A stretch of 64,000 bases of DNA from Prostheceraeus crozeri (lineage: Eukaryota; Platyhelminthes; Polycladida; Euryleptidae). Shown here piece by piece: positions 11,871 to 24,999 of the stretch. Under the pieces are notes generated by a model. The model saw only the letters and a program-made list of their open reading frames with translations. It made no database searches and was not told the origin of the DNA. The translations under genes and the position numbers were made by a program. The stretch spans positions 186,001 through 250,000 of the forward strand of contig CAJQUW010007051.1 of NCBI GenBank assembly GCA_907163375.1, read 5' to 3'. Within the stretch, counting starts at the first letter, position 1, and each line of letters opens with the position of its first letter.

Positions 11871-14765
11871 GTGCAATGCGTATTTGCTAATATTATTTTT
11901 GTAAATTTTGTAAAGAAAGGACATTTTTCAAAAGTTTGTAAATCCACTCGAAAACTTTACTCCTCTGCCGTTCTTAATAATTCAGGTGTTTTGGCAGGCG
12001 TTTCTCCTCCGATTCCAACTGAAGTTTTCTTGAACGGTGTTCGTTTGAATGGATTACTTGATACTGGTAGCTACGACAATTTTATCAAGGAAAGTATTGC
12101 GAAATCTATTGGTCTTCCAATTAGCAAGCGAAATTCGATTATTTCAATGGCATCTACATCCTTTTCAATGCCTTTGCACGGTTATTGTTCTGCCGAAATT
12201 CTTTTAAATGATCGTACTTACAAAGAAGTTGAAATGACTGTGCTCCCTGATGCATGTGCTGACGTTATTCTTGGATCTCCGTTTCTAAAATTGCACAGGA
12301 ATGTCACAATGAACTATGGTGGACCATTGCCTGATCTGAATATTTGTGCACTTACGAAGATAAATATACCTCCTGTTGAATAATTCAATAACCTTACTGA
12401 TGACTGCAGACCAATTGCAACAAAATCAAGGAAATTCTCCCCTAGTGACACTCAGTTTATTGAAGAGGAAGTTCACCGTCTCTTATCTGAAGGCGTGATC
12501 GAGGAAAGCCATTCCCCTTGGAGAGCCCATGTAGTTGTTACATGCTCAGAAAACCGGAAGAAGCGAATGGTCGTTGATTTCTCGAGGACAATAAATCGCT
12601 TTACTTTGCTGGATGCGTATCCGCTGCCTCGTATCGAAGAAATTGTAAATTCCATTGCTAAGTTTCGTGTATTTAGTATCATTGATTTATCGAAAGCATA
12701 TTATCAAATTGAAATTTCTCCCAAAGATCGTCCATATACTGCGTTTCAAGCTGGCAATCAATTATATCAATTTAAAAGAATACCAATGGGTGTGACCAGC
12801 GGCGTGTCAGCGTTCCAACGATTTATGACTCAATTTATTTCCGACAACAATCTCAAAGGTACATTCGCATATTTGGATGATATCACTATCTGTGGAAAAG
12901 ACAAGGAAGATCACGATGAAAATCTGAATAAATTTATGGAAGCTGCTTCAATATACAATCTCAAGTTCAATACTGAAAAGTCAAAGTATTCGATGACAAG
13001 CATTGATGTTTTGGGATACAGAATTACTAATGGTGAGCTGAAACCTGATCCAGAGAGACTGCGTCCACTCCTGGAATTCCCTGAACCGCAGACTACAAAA
13101 GCTTTGCAAAGAATTATTGGACTTTTTGCCTAATACGCCAAATGGATGCCCAACTATTCAATGAAAATACGACCGCTGATTGACTGCACCAGTCCTCCAC
13201 TGTCCTCCGAAGCATTGAAAGCTTTTACTTCTCTGAAAGAAGACATCGCCCAATCTGTCGTTAATATTGCTGACACAGATTTGCCATTTGTAGTCGAAAC
13301 AGATGCATCTGACCAAACGATTGCTGGTACTCTTCTGCAGCGTGATCGTCCTATTGCATTCTTTTCTCGATCACTTTCGTCAACAGAATGCAATCATCAT
13401 ATAGTGGAAAAAGAGGCGTATGCGATTGTTGAATCAGTGAGAAAGTGGAGGCATTTCCTTGCCGGTAGGCATTTTACGATCATCACTGATCAACGAGCTG
13501 TATCTTTTATGTTTAATACCAGTCTGAAAGGGAAAATCAAAAATGACAAAATAATGTGATGGCGTATGGAACTTCTTCCCTTTTCATATGATATCAAGTA
13601 CAGATCAGGAAAAGAAAACGTTACTGCTGATGTACTTTCACGAGCCCATTGTGCTGCTAAGACTTGTCATGGTTTGTTTGACATTAAATCCCTGCATCAG
13701 GCGCTTATACATCCAGGTGTTCAACACATGCTACACTTTATTCGTTCAAGGAATCTCCCATACTCAGTCGATCAAGTTCGACAGGTCATTTCACAGTGCT
13801 CGACTTGTGCGAAGCAAAAGCCACAATTTCTCAATCCAGAAAGAACTCCTCTTATACGTTCTACAGCCCCCTTTCAAAGATTATCAATTGATTTTAAAGG
13901 GCCATTATCAATTGCTGCATCTTCATATCGATACATACTGACAGTGATTGATGAGTACTCCAGATTCCCCTTTGCTTTCCCGTGCCATGATATCTCTGCA
14001 CAGACTGTTATAAAGTGCTTAAAGGATTTATTTTCAGTTTTTGGCTTACCGTCTTTTGTTCATTCAGATCGTGGGGCAAGTTTCATGTCTGAGGATGTCA
14101 AACAATTTTTCTAACATCACGGTATTGCTTCAAGTCGCACAACGCCCTACAACCCAAGAGGAAATTCCCAGTGTGAGAGATACAAGGGTATTATATGGAA
14201 AACGGTGACTTTGGCTCTTGAAGATCGTGGGCTTTCACTAAATGCTTGGCCGCAAGTCTTACCTGATGCACTTCATTCTATTCGATCGCTGCTCTGTACT
14301 GCTACAAATGCTACTCCACACGAGCGTATGTTTAACTTTGAAAGGCGAACAGCAACTGGATGTGCTTTACCTTCATGGTTGCTCCAGCTGGGAGAAGTTC
14401 TCCTGAAATGCCATGGAAATTCAACAAAATACAAGCCACATGTTGAAGTTGTTGAACTGTTGGAAGCTACTCCCAACTATGCTAATGTACGCTTCAAAAG
14501 TGGTCACGAAGATACTGTATCTCTTCGAAATCTTGCTCCGTATCCTCGTCAAACAAATGTGACGGAAACGTCTGAAATTTCCAACCCTTCAAATGACCGA
14601 GAAGATGACACAGATGAGGATGTGCTGAAAGGTGAATGTGAGTCCGAAGATGAACGGGAACAGCAGGATGATGAATGGAACAACACCAATGAAGACGGAA
14701 GCACCTTCCACGTCGATCTACACGCCAAAAAGAAGCCAGTTGATCGATATGTGCCTTCTTGGTGA
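11871..14765 (+). pseudogene. pol: Gypsy pol: protease, RT, RNase H, integrase with four in-frame stops
   Basis: This polyprotein would make the enzymes for reverse transcription and integration. A knuckle-like K-K-G-H-F-S-K-V-C comes first. The protease active site is L-L-D-T-G-S near 12,055. RT has I-D-L-S-K-A-Y-Y-Q-I and the catalytic Y-L-D-D-I near 12,870. RNase H has V-V-E-T-D-A-S-D near 13,290 and Y-R-S-G-K-E-N-V-T-A-D. Integrase has S-I-D-F-K-G and H-S-D-R-G-A-S-F, and the third acidic residue lies near 14,170 in C-E-R. All parts share one frame, with stops at 12,381, 13,131, 13,557 and 14,112 and no frameshift. It ends after a C-terminal acidic tail at 14,765. Confidence 0.88.
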
Positions 14766-14786
14766 ACATTATTCAGCCGGGGAAAG

Positions 14787-14975
14787 TGTTATGTTATTCG
14801 ATAACTATGTTGCTGCAATTATTGATAAATAACTATATTCTATGCAGATTTCTACTGATTGCAGATTTCTATATGTCATGTTAATTTAAATGGTGATATC
14901 TGAATGATTTCTATCATTCATATTATCCTGCTTCGTTCAATATCTGCGTCTTAGCAGAATAAACCCTATGTAACA
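14787..14975 (+). repeat. 3' LTR of the Gypsy element
   Basis: It begins TGTTA and ends TAACA, directly after the purine-rich GGGGAAAG, and contains AATAAA close to its end (AGAATAAACCC). The matching 5' LTR is not in the window, so the exact right edge rests on the inverted end pair. Confidence 0.65.
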
Positions 14976-15756
14976 GGGAATGCAGTTTTCAAACCACGAC
15001 AGTTATAATAGGCCAACTGGTCTTATAGTCTCCGTTTGAATAGAAATCATCAAGCGAAACTTATAGTCTAGAAGTCAAAAATAGTGCAGTTAAAAAAACT
15101 TTTAATCACTTTATTTGAGAACATCTCAAAATATACAGAATAGCGCGATTTTCAATTAATCATGCATTGAGTCACAAGATTCGGAATCGCGGCCGCCACC
15201 GGTCGATTGGAAATTGACACGCCCATGTTCGAACAGTTGAATGTGAAATAGAAAGACCAAAATTATTGGGCCGGAAAGACCACTGCAATCATCTGAATGA
15301 AGTTGATAATGAATTATGAGCTTCAAAAAATCTTCATTTAATCCAATCGATTTCTAAAGTATCTCATATAAAGTGCTTTCAATGAGTGAGGATTATTTTC
15401 ATCTCATTAATGATTTGATTATCCGATATAGATAGTAACCTTGCTTTTAGCCACATGTCTCATTGAAATGCGAGTTTGAAATTCTAAATCGAGAAACATG
15501 CATTTGTTTTTCTACAAAATGGGAGGATAAAGTCGCACACGCGTGTGAAGTTACGCAGCCATTTTTTATTAAAGCGTGATTGTATTCGAAACAGCTTCTA
15601 CTTTATCAATTTCAGCCTCCTGATCACGAATCTGGGCTCAGATTAGACATGTTCTCTGTCATTTTTTGAAAATTTCAAGTTCAAAAATAAAAGTAGCCCA
15701 CTGTGAAGCTAGCGGAATCAATTTGTAAATTTAGGTGATGTGTGCAGCAAATTCGT
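14976..15756. other. Non-coding, nothing recognised
   Basis: No convincing open frames or repeats; simple AT-rich DNA. Confidence 0.5.
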
Positions 15757-15993
15757 TCTATTTTGTCACTACCTGATCCAATGCTGCGCTGATCGCAAAT
15801 ATATGTATATGCTTCATTTTTCACAATACTGCAGCTTTCAAACGGAAATCCGAATTTTACTTTATCTGAACCAGTTTTTTACCAAAGCAGTCAAGATGCA
15901 GCAAATTGCATTCAAAACTGCGTTATTATGAAAAATTAAGCACATATTTGCGATCAGCGCAACAAATAGGATCAGGTAGTGACAAAATAAATT
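15757..15993. repeat. Long imperfect inverted repeat
   Basis: The left arm at about 15,757-15,824 and the right arm at about 15,928-15,993 are reverse complements with a few differences. Shared strings are TTTTGTCACTACCTGATCC and GCGCTGATCGCAAATAT. The spacer is about 104 bp. It could be a MITE remnant, a duplicated-inverted segment or a hairpin-forming RNA source. I find no target duplication. Confidence 0.6.
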
Positions 15994-18900
15994 GATTTAG
16001 TGCGCCAATCAGCAAGACTAAGAAATTGGTTCCGCAGACTTCACACAAGTAGATTGCACCACGTTTCGAATGACCACTGGATTCATTCTCAAGTGGCAAA
16101 ACCACCCTTAACTTTACTGCCATCGCGAGTCCGAAATTCCAAATTGAAAATCAATGCAATAGAATCAGAAATAATATTTTCACAAATGAATAGAAAATAT
16201 TCTTTATGATTTCATTATGTAATACACAATTCCCCATTGTCATACATATGCATGGCAGATATAATTCTACGCATTGGGTTGGGATGCATCATCTCTTCTT
16301 TCGACAATTTGCTTCGCTTGACATTTGCAACTAGCAAGTTGTTGAAATTCCGACGGCCATTGATTATCACTCTAAACGCCTACTGGTAAATCGTCTATTT
16401 CGGTCTGTCACCATTTCGAGAATGCAACTCAATATTTAATTATTTTATTTGCTTCGCTTATAAATACTTATTATACTACATTAGCTATTAAATATCTAAA
16501 CAAATGATTAATAGACATGGGAACAGATGTAATTGTAAAATTATTGAATATGCCCCTAACTTTATATCAGGCGCTTCATTTGTTTAAGAAAACTTGACCT
16601 ATCGAATAAAAACTGGGAATGTTGCATCCTTTCGGTGTTTTTTGAATAGATAAATATGGCACATATTTCTACACCTTCATTCTTACTTCTGAATTTCTAT
16701 AAGTTCCATTTTTAAGTGGCTAAAAACGAGAAAGTCTAAGCACATTTCAACCCATCATGTTCGCCGAAAATTTTGAACTATGCTGCAGTAAAATAGTCAG
16801 ACAACAATACGACTAGTTAGATTTACTGACTCAATGTAAATCTCTACGAAAGAAAGTGTAAATCTACACCTTCAATGTATAATGACTTGGAAATCCCATG
16901 TGCGAGTAAGTGCAAATTACCCACAAGTTATTAGACTTTGGCCTAAATTAATTACTGTTAAATCTATGTTGCAATCTACTTTTATTATAATATAATCAGT
17001 CAGTCATAGGCCTGATGCTGCTGTTGGGTAACTAACATTTTTCTAAACAATGAGAGTGTGTAAATAAAACAATTAGGCTACTGTATATATTTTGCTTATA
17101 TCTCCATATAGCAAATTCATGATGTTATTGTCTAAAATATTTTGATGCAGCAATTAATGCAGATAGGGTGAAAAGCTTCTTAGATCATCTGCAATCTCAA
17201 ATTCCAATAAACATCATCGTAGTTCAAACAAGAAGCAGCAAGTATTTCACTATTTGATGAACTGATTATTTGTCAACAATTCAGATGGATGGGGAGTCTT
17301 CGATAAAGTTGTGTAGAATTTGACAATAACTAAAATAACTCAATAAAACCCTGCAATCCTGAACTTCGTAATTAAAAGGAAATCGTATATAGATATCAAA
17401 TTTTGAATAATCAGACATCAGCATACAATTTGAACAATCTAACGCTGACATTTGCGGTGTCCTGTTGATAAGATGGATTGCGATAAGGATGGGTGAGAAG
17501 TCATTTCCGCTACACACATTACAGCAATATCGAAGACACGTGATTGAGAAAGGAAATAATCGATTCCCCAACAGATTTTATCGAATAGTACTTAAAATTA
17601 CTTTGCATGAAGTTTTCAGTAAAAGTTATTTTAGAACAAGTTATACATCAACTACTACACTATGCATAGTCCAATTCGATTGCCTCACCTTGCATTGGCT
17701 CCTCAGTAACTTGCTGTCCAACAACCTGCTCATTAGAGTGCTCGCAGGCAACTTCACGCCTGCCTCAGTATGTGAGAGACATCTGAACGAACATCGCCTG
17801 GCTGACTTTGAGCGTCGGTGTCGTTCCCGCCGATGACCTGATCGATCGTTTGACTGATGCTTTGCGACGACGCACGCTCGCGCACGGAGCTGCTTCTCGT
17901 CGAACAAGCGGATAGGCGCAGGCATTACTGCTACTATATACAGTTGAGGGAAGATTCACACAACGACATCAATTGCCATGAGGTGAATCGCACTCGCCAA
18001 AAAAGAATTCAGCTGTGGAATAAGTGATCACTGATCAGAGATTATGAGAATACTCAATCATATTGCATTGAATTAATCATTGCAGTTAATCCTGTTATCC
18101 GTGGAGGCCTAAATTCTGACGGCTGCCGTGATTATCCGCGGTTAATTGTGTAGCAGTCAACCGCAGTTAGAATTGTTTATCTATCATAAAAAATACACGC
18201 TACTTCGGTGTTAAAAGTGTTGTATGCAAGAGTTACAGCATTTATCACAGCAATCATTTTTAGATGTCGCTGCTGACAACTAATTGTACTCAGTAGCGTA
18301 GCCAGGGGAGCTGGATTTATTGCCGCCACTGGCATTTCGAATTTTGAAAAATGTAAAGTTTCAAGGGAAATCTTTGAATTTATCGCATACATCAGTTTTG
18401 AAGTGAATTTCAGCCTTTATTTTGATGACAGCCCTTAACGCCTAACGAAATCCTCGCCGCCTGGATTTTGGAATTGGGCAGTCACCAAAATTAATGCCGC
18501 TCACAAGTCTGCAGCCATTTGACAGAAATCCTTGAACCTTTAATCTCATTAAGTTACTCTATAATTCCTTTTAGCTGGTGCAGTTGCATTCAGTGAACTA
18601 TTCTTTTGCATAGATAGGGGAACTTGTACATTCATCAATTAATGTACATAGGCGAATTCAGGAAAGTCTTTGATGACGTAGGGCCTAAGCATCCGATCTT
18701 GAGTGTTACATTCATTAATAGGAAGTCAGTGCAGTTGCTTTATGTGCTAATGTGTCGAGTAATGTGCTCTCGACGGCGGACTCAAAAATCAAACGAACAT
18801 TTTGCACTTTTTGCAGTTTCCTTAACATACTGACGCTGACGCTTGAAAGACAAATTGCTCTTAACATTAATTCAAAACAAGCATTTCTAAGCGTTCAGAA

Positions 18901-19854
18901 TATCACGTATTAACTTATTTCGTTGCAAAGAGAGCCTACAACAAATTATAAAGTGCATATTTTACAATTTCATTGTGTTTTCAGGTTAGAGACTTCCACT
19001 ACTTTTCAGATCGATCAATTTAAAATACAATTGCGCGAGATCTTTCGGCCTATGATGTAGGCCATTCTCAAGCGACTGATTTTTTCACAGAAGAAAGCAT
19101 AGCACGATTGACACAGACACACATGACGCTAAATAATCAATACTGACAAAATCAATTAACAATGCGGATGATGATCGGGAATGAATAAAACGAACAACGA
19201 ATCAACGAACAAAGAAATGCAAATCAGGTTTCTATGAACAATGATAGCATTCAAGACATGTGCGATAAAGAATGAGAATGACACCGCGAAGACGGAAAAA
19301 AATATTTTATTATTTTGACCACAACTTCAATTTGATAGATGGCAGAGATAACCAAAAGATATCGCTCATCATGTAATTAGAACTTCAGTTTCATTTTACA
19401 CGGAATGTTTTCCCAAGACATTACTTCTCTCAAATATTATGGTCATTACACTTTTCTTTGAAAACACAATTAAAAAATTGCATCTGACCTGTAATTAACC
19501 TGCTAATCTGAACGCCGCGGGCCCTATCGAGATATGATTCTGTCATCCGCATTACACCATAGAGACAATGTCAGGATTGAATCCAGGTTATCCAGGCCCG
19601 TTAATTTTTAGGGTGACCCACATAGGATTATTGTAGTTTCATAAATTTGTTTTGCTTTGATCTTCAGGTATCGGTACTTCTCGCGTGCTCCAGTTAGGTG
19701 ACCCATCGAACTAATGACTCTAAATGCTCAAGAAAAATTACAATGGAGCGAGAGAGAATATTGATATATTTATACATGTATATATTGTTGCAAAATGAAA
19801 ATCACAAAGTAAATCAGGTCACATAGCTAAGTTGACATGCATGTTAGACAGGGA
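15994..19854. other. Long non-coding stretch, nothing recognised
   Basis: The longest open frames here (for example 17,465-17,836) lack domain patterns and overlap equally long frames on the other strand. No transposon ends, tRNA-like structures or conserved promoters are seen. Confidence 0.5.
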
Positions 19855-20458
19855 TGCCGGTGTACCAGTCAATTTTTACTCCCGCCAAAATTTACTCCCC
19901 AGTAAATTTTTCCTAGGATATTTTTACTCCCCAGTAGATTTTGCCTAGGAAATTTTTACTCCCCCAGTAAATTTTTCCTAGGATATTTTTACTCCCCCTG
20001 GCAAAATTTACTCCCCCAGTAAATTTTGCCTAGGAAATTTTTAGTTATTTGAGTTAGATATCTCTGATATGAGATAGAATTTCACAATTCTGATTGCAGA
20101 TTTGTTCTTAGGAACCTCAAATTGATGGGACTAGCATGAATTGAAGAAAACAGTAGTCAGTAACAAAAAATGGTTCCGCTAACTTCACAAACTGACTTCC
20201 AAAAAAGTAAAATCGCATTTACTGAGCAAAAACTGGGTTTTTGTGGGATTACAATGACAGATTTGAAATCAGCGAGTCAAACTGCATCGGATAGGCTAAA
20301 TTTACTAGGGAGTAGAATATTCTAAGCCAAATTTACGGGGGGAGTAAATTTTGTCAGGGGGTTCCTAGGCAAATTTACTGGGGGAGGAAAAATTTCCTAG
20401 GAAAAATTTACTGGGGAGTAAATTTTGTCAGGAGTAAAAATAAACTGTTACACCGGCA
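19855..20458. mobile_element. 604-bp MITE with arrays of subterminal repeats
   Basis: The left end TGCCGGTGTA and right end TACACCGGCA are perfect inverts. Inside each end lie several copies of TTTACTCCCCCAGTAAATTT and TTTTGCCTAGGAAATTTTTA-like units, in opposite orientation on the two sides. The central 200 bp are unrelated. There is no coding capacity. The target duplication is uncertain (AGGGA on the left, AGGGT on the right). Confidence 0.7.
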
Positions 20459-22284
20459 AGGGTGTTGCAAATGTTACAGATGGAACACCTACCCTCAGAT
20501 CAGGTGTTGTATGCGTGCCCTCTTCATGAATTACCGAAATATTCTTTGATAAATCTATCGTCTATCTATAGTCATATACATGTAAATGAAATATATAGGT
20601 GCATATAAGTTTTCTTCTACGTGCATTAGGAAATTACAAAGATAGCTACGATTCTTTGAGAGCTGATAACCAAATTATTCACAAACAAGTCATATCATTT
20701 GATGTAGCCAGCAAATTATCTCGTCTTTTTAACAACCTGATTTTTACAATTGTTATAGCTAAGTGATACACTGACGTGATATTGCAAATTAGCATTTACG
20801 AATGTTTTTCGGAATATGTTTGACAAGAAAATATATTTTGCAATTAAGCTTTTAATATTTCTTGACTAATTAAGTCTATTTATCACAAAATCGACACGAT
20901 TTTACATATATTCTTGTGTTTATATTATTGAAAGCTAATTTGTACTTTTCAAAAATATTTCATATTTGTTTACCATATAGCCTACCAAGATCCAACGTAT
21001 GATGGCAGTTCAGAGTTTTGCAGCACTGAACACATTTTAGACGCTCCTTGACCTTTTTAAAGCATAACATATAACACCTTAGAACACCTACCTAAGTTAG
21101 AGCGATTTTAAGCGAAAATTGTGAATATTTTCGATTTTTTATCGTAGAAATGTAATCTACTGTGTTAGTGACTTTCCTGTAGCCAAATGTAATAGGCCTA
21201 CTCCCGTACTGATTATTAGAAATTCTTAGGAATGTGTTCCATGGCAGCCGTCTCATCATGATGTGCTGAGATTGTTCATCAAGTTCAGGATTTGAATAGT
21301 TTTCACATTTTTCTATGCATACACATAGGCAATATCTAGGAGTTGCGAATTTTTAAATTCATATTGTTTCATTAAAGACGCTGGGTATATTGGTGTTCTT
21401 TTCATACTGGAAAAGTAATACAATAGAGGCTCTCGTCCACTGTATAATTGCAAGTCATTTCCAAGCAGAAAGAAATGGCTTTTCTTAACATAATATCTAT
21501 TTGGATAGAATTTGACTTTTTATTTGTATTGCAGTTACTCGTAAAGGGTGTCATGTAGCCTACTACATCTATGTTGTGCAGTAGATTTACAGAATTTAAC
21601 TTGTTTTATCAAGATTTTGGCTAAAATTGGCAACAAAGTGTTTCTTACTCATTTGATTAGCGTACTCATGCATGTACATACCGGTAATAGTTGTTGTCCG
21701 ATGAGAATGGAGTATAGTTATCATGCAATCTGAGGTCAACAGATCTTTGGGTGGTCTTTCACAAAACCTAATAAGCTTGAAACATGAAGTATTGGATATG
21801 GGGTGTGAGGATGGGATAGAATGCTCCAAAGTCCCCTTCTCTAGATCGGTGCAGTACCTGCCCTAGTGTCGTGCCGGCGTCCCTGATGTCAGGTCAGAAA
21901 GACCATAAATAACCAAGCCAAAGTGATTAGAGCAGTGTATCAATTGTCTCTTACTGGTTCTAGAAAATGGGACAGTTACTCAATCATTATGCACGTGCGG
22001 AATAGCGGAAAAAATTTGCACAAATTTTGAAATTTTGAATTTGGCTTCTTGCAAAATTCTCCACAGCATAGGGATGGCTAAATACATTCAATAACGATTA
22101 AACCAAAGTTCTCTCTTTTTTTATGCTTTTCATAGTGAAAATGCGCATGCAGATTTCATTTTTTCCTAATCTAGCGAAACCACTTATAATTCAATTATCA
22201 CGGAGAGGAACAAAAATTGCAAGAAAGTACAAAATATCCATCTATCTGCTACGCTTAGTGACAATTTCAGGCGCATAATAGAGT
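20459..22284. other. Non-coding, nothing recognised
   Basis: AT-rich DNA with scattered short open frames. No motifs or paired repeats found. Confidence 0.5.
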
Positions 22285-23300
22285 CTATACTGCCCGTTCT
22301 GAAACAGAGTAAACAATTATGAGGTGAGACAATTGCGATGTGTCATGTAGATACACACTCGCATCTAAATTTTGTTCTCTTGATTGACTCAAGCATATTG
22401 GACGATCGAAAATAAACATCCAAAGTCTATTTCTATCCTCTTTAAATTGCTTCGATTTGTTGGATTTATAATGGATATAGTTGAAATTATTAATGGTCGT
22501 CACTTTATCACTGTGGGTTATCATCGCATGTTTACTAGTTGCACTCTTCTTGTCTTCCTACTGTGCTACGCTCATGCTCTCTATAGCGAACTTGAAATGG
22601 TCGAGAAGTTTTACCTATGTAATTCTGGTCACATATCTTGCAGGAAAATTCATAAATAACATATTTAATTTTACAGTTATACTTGGGCCAATGTTTTTAC
22701 AAATACTGCAGGAACAAATATTTTCATCCGATTCTTTTGAAATTCGAAACTAATTTTTTCCATGTTTATTAGTGATGCGCATTGGAGTATCATATCTAAT
22801 TTTAATTTTATCGATTTTTCACAAAAAACTATCGCTAACGAAATCAAGTGTCAAATTCACGCTGTTTTCTTCAAAGTTTTTGTTAACAATAGTTCCTTTT
22901 TTTCGGTGCATATCATTTTTACTAAAACCATTGTTGCTTAGTATATTATTCATAACATCGTGCGATTTTTGTGAAGGGTCAGAGCATCAAGCCTCGACGT
23001 ATAGAAAGCTATTTTTTATAAAATCATTTTTCATGTGATTCGGCAACCAGCTATCTTTGCTCAAACTTATGCCAGAATGGGGAGTTTTACTGTACCAATT
23101 ATATTTTTTAGTTTTTCTTTTACCGAGACGCCGATTCTGCCGATATTCTAGTCCAAAAAATTCAGACTGCCAGTTTCTGGAGCTTCCAAAGTAAATAGTG
23201 TATTATCATCTATTGAATTAAAAATGTCTTGCATAGTCTGATGTACATTCTTATCTCTCGGGAATGGACCCAAGATGATATCGATATATCTTTTGTAAAT
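22285..23300 (-). pseudogene. Penelope-like element fragment 1 (RT end and GIY-YIG region)
   Basis: On the minus strand, K-R-Y-I-D-I-I-L-G-P-F near 23,290-23,250 corresponds to the RT catalytic motif C, with the second aspartate replaced. At the other end, H-S-D-K-V-T-T-I-N-N-F near 22,515 matches the H-S-D-E-V-M-T-I-N-N-F of the better preserved fragment 2. The stretch between is degenerate, with stops. Fragment 2 lies upstream in the same orientation, giving a head-to-tail pair as is common for Penelope-like elements. Confidence 0.65.
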
Positions 23301-23464
23301 GGTTGGAAAAATATTGTGATCATTTTCAATGTTCTAGGTCTTTATTTTCTACATTTGTCATATGAATTATTGCAAACCGAGGTGCTAAATGTGTCATGTT
23401 TCAAAAAGAAAAACGGTCTCTCCCTTTGTTTCGACACGTAGTGTTTATTTTTGTAAATGACAAT

Positions 23465-23510
23465 AAATACGCGACGCGTTTCGTCCTGTGGACAGTGTCA
23501 AGGGTGCTGG
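23465..23510 (-). ncRNA. Degenerate hammerhead-ribozyme-like motif
   Basis: On the minus strand a stem II GUCC-ACA-GGAC is followed by GAAA and a tiny stem III (ACG/CGU) ending in UA, which is the layout of minimal hammerheads known from Penelope-like elements. The other core strand reads UUGACACU rather than the required CUGANGA, so self-cleavage is unlikely. It lies between the two Penelope fragments, where such ribozymes are expected. Confidence 0.45.
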
Positions 23511-23567
23511 CGGTTATTGTGAGATTACAAAAGTATTATATACTGCCTGCTGTGTAATGGGAACTCA

Positions 23568-24620
23568 TCAGATCAGTTCATGACGACGGTTTATTTTTGG
23601 CATGTTCAACGCAATACAGCGTGCTTCGGCCATCTTAGTTGTAATCGCTGTTCTTTGCTTATCCATGATGGTGCAGCTGAAATTATTAATGGTCATCACT
23701 TCATCGGAATGTACTGTTAAATTATGTTCACTGAGGGCGCTTTTTCTGTCTCTGTTTCTCAAGCTGCGTTCATGTTCTTGAACACGATATCGGAAGGGTC
23801 TACACGTTTGACCAATGTAAAACTCGTGACATAGCAAGCACGTGAACTTATAAACCAAGTGCTTGTCAGTACATCTGTACTTCGGTCCAATGTCTTTACA
23901 TACATAGCATGCGCAGTCATTTTTATTATCTAATTTATTGCTAACAGAAGAAATGAGTTTATTGCCTGGTTTGGATATGATCCTGATTGGCAGGTTATAT
24001 TTACGTTTTAATTTATTTAATTTACGGTCGCAACTATCGCTGACAAAGTTAAGAGCAAGCGTAATTGAATCTTGATTTTTATTTTTTGCTTTATCGTTTT
24101 TACTGTCATTAGAACAATGAAAACCATTGTTTTCGAGTCTATTTTTCATAACAGCTAGAGATTCACTCGCGTTGTTATTGTCTGAGCAGCGACTTTGAAC
24201 GTATCTTACACTATTCTTCACAAAGTTGTCTTTAATATGATTCGGGAGCCAACTATCTTTTTTAAGGGTGATGCCTGAATGACAAGGTTTGCTAAACCAC
24301 TTATAATTAATCTTGTTGTTTTTTATCGAAATACTTAGATCAAGAAAATTAAGAAAAATATCTTTTGGGGATTTCGATAGTAAATTTGATTTTCTTGTTA
24401 ATGGAATTAAAGACGTTGAGGATTTTTGAAAAAGCATCGTGGTCAAATCTCGAGAAAGGGCCTACGATTATGTCGTCTATGTATCTTTTATACATTTCTG
24501 GCACAATATCATATTTATCTTTAAGTATTTGTAGGGCTTATCTGTAGGGCAGTGTAGGGCTAAATGTGTCCCCATCGGGCAACCATCTATTTATAGATCA
24601 ATATGCGTTGCTTCATAATT
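23568..24620 (-). pseudogene. Penelope-like element fragment 2 (RT and GIY-YIG endonuclease)
   Basis: It would encode the reverse transcriptase fused to a GIY-YIG nuclease. Minus-strand motifs in order are G-C-P-M-G-T near 24,585, R-Y-I-D-D-I-I-V-G-P-F near 24,490-24,455 (RT catalytic YIDD), then after a frameshift a 292-codon open stretch (24,446-23,568). The latter contains C-A-C-Y-V-C, V-Y-K-F-T-C-L-L-C, F-Y-I-G-Q-T-C-R and V-Q-E-H-E-R, which is the GIY-YIG domain with its cysteine pairs. The N-terminal half of the RT is missing and the frame is broken, so it is inactive. It is the best preserved of three Penelope fragments here. Confidence 0.85.
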
Positions 24621-24999
24621 ATACGAGACAAATTTCAAAAAGTCAATAAGATCTGCAACACTGAAACCACAAGCACTTAGAATATTTGCCTCTTTGGTTG
24701 CAGTGTCATAAATATAAGCATACTCCAAAGTAAATCCTTTATGGAAAACGCTGCTGAGACTTTCTAAAATTAGGAGGCATTTTATTACCAAGCCCCGAAT
24801 GCATTCAACTGCCATTTCGAAATGTTGGCTCAATCAATGTGACATCTGTATAGCTGATTCCTCAGCAACATTCAACGTTCCCATAAACACAGCAAAAAAT
24901 CGAATCAGGTAGCAATCCTTCAGGAATACCTGAATTGGAAACCTCCAACAAGACTTAAGCAGCTTTAAGCTTCTTCTAAATAACGCGATGCTCCTCCTC

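Larger units (their letters stand above)
11871..14975 (+). mobile_element. Ty3/Gypsy LTR retrotransposon, 5'-truncated
   Basis: Domains run in the order zinc knuckle, protease, RT, RNase H, integrase, followed by a purine-rich stretch (GGGGAAAG) and a 189-bp 3' LTR. The 5' LTR and most of gag are missing. The whole pol region stays in one reading frame, interrupted only by nonsense codons. Confidence 0.85.

Noticed and set aside
17465-17836. 123-codon plus-strand open frame
   Set aside because: Low-quality composition, overlapping open frames on the other strand, no motif or promoter.
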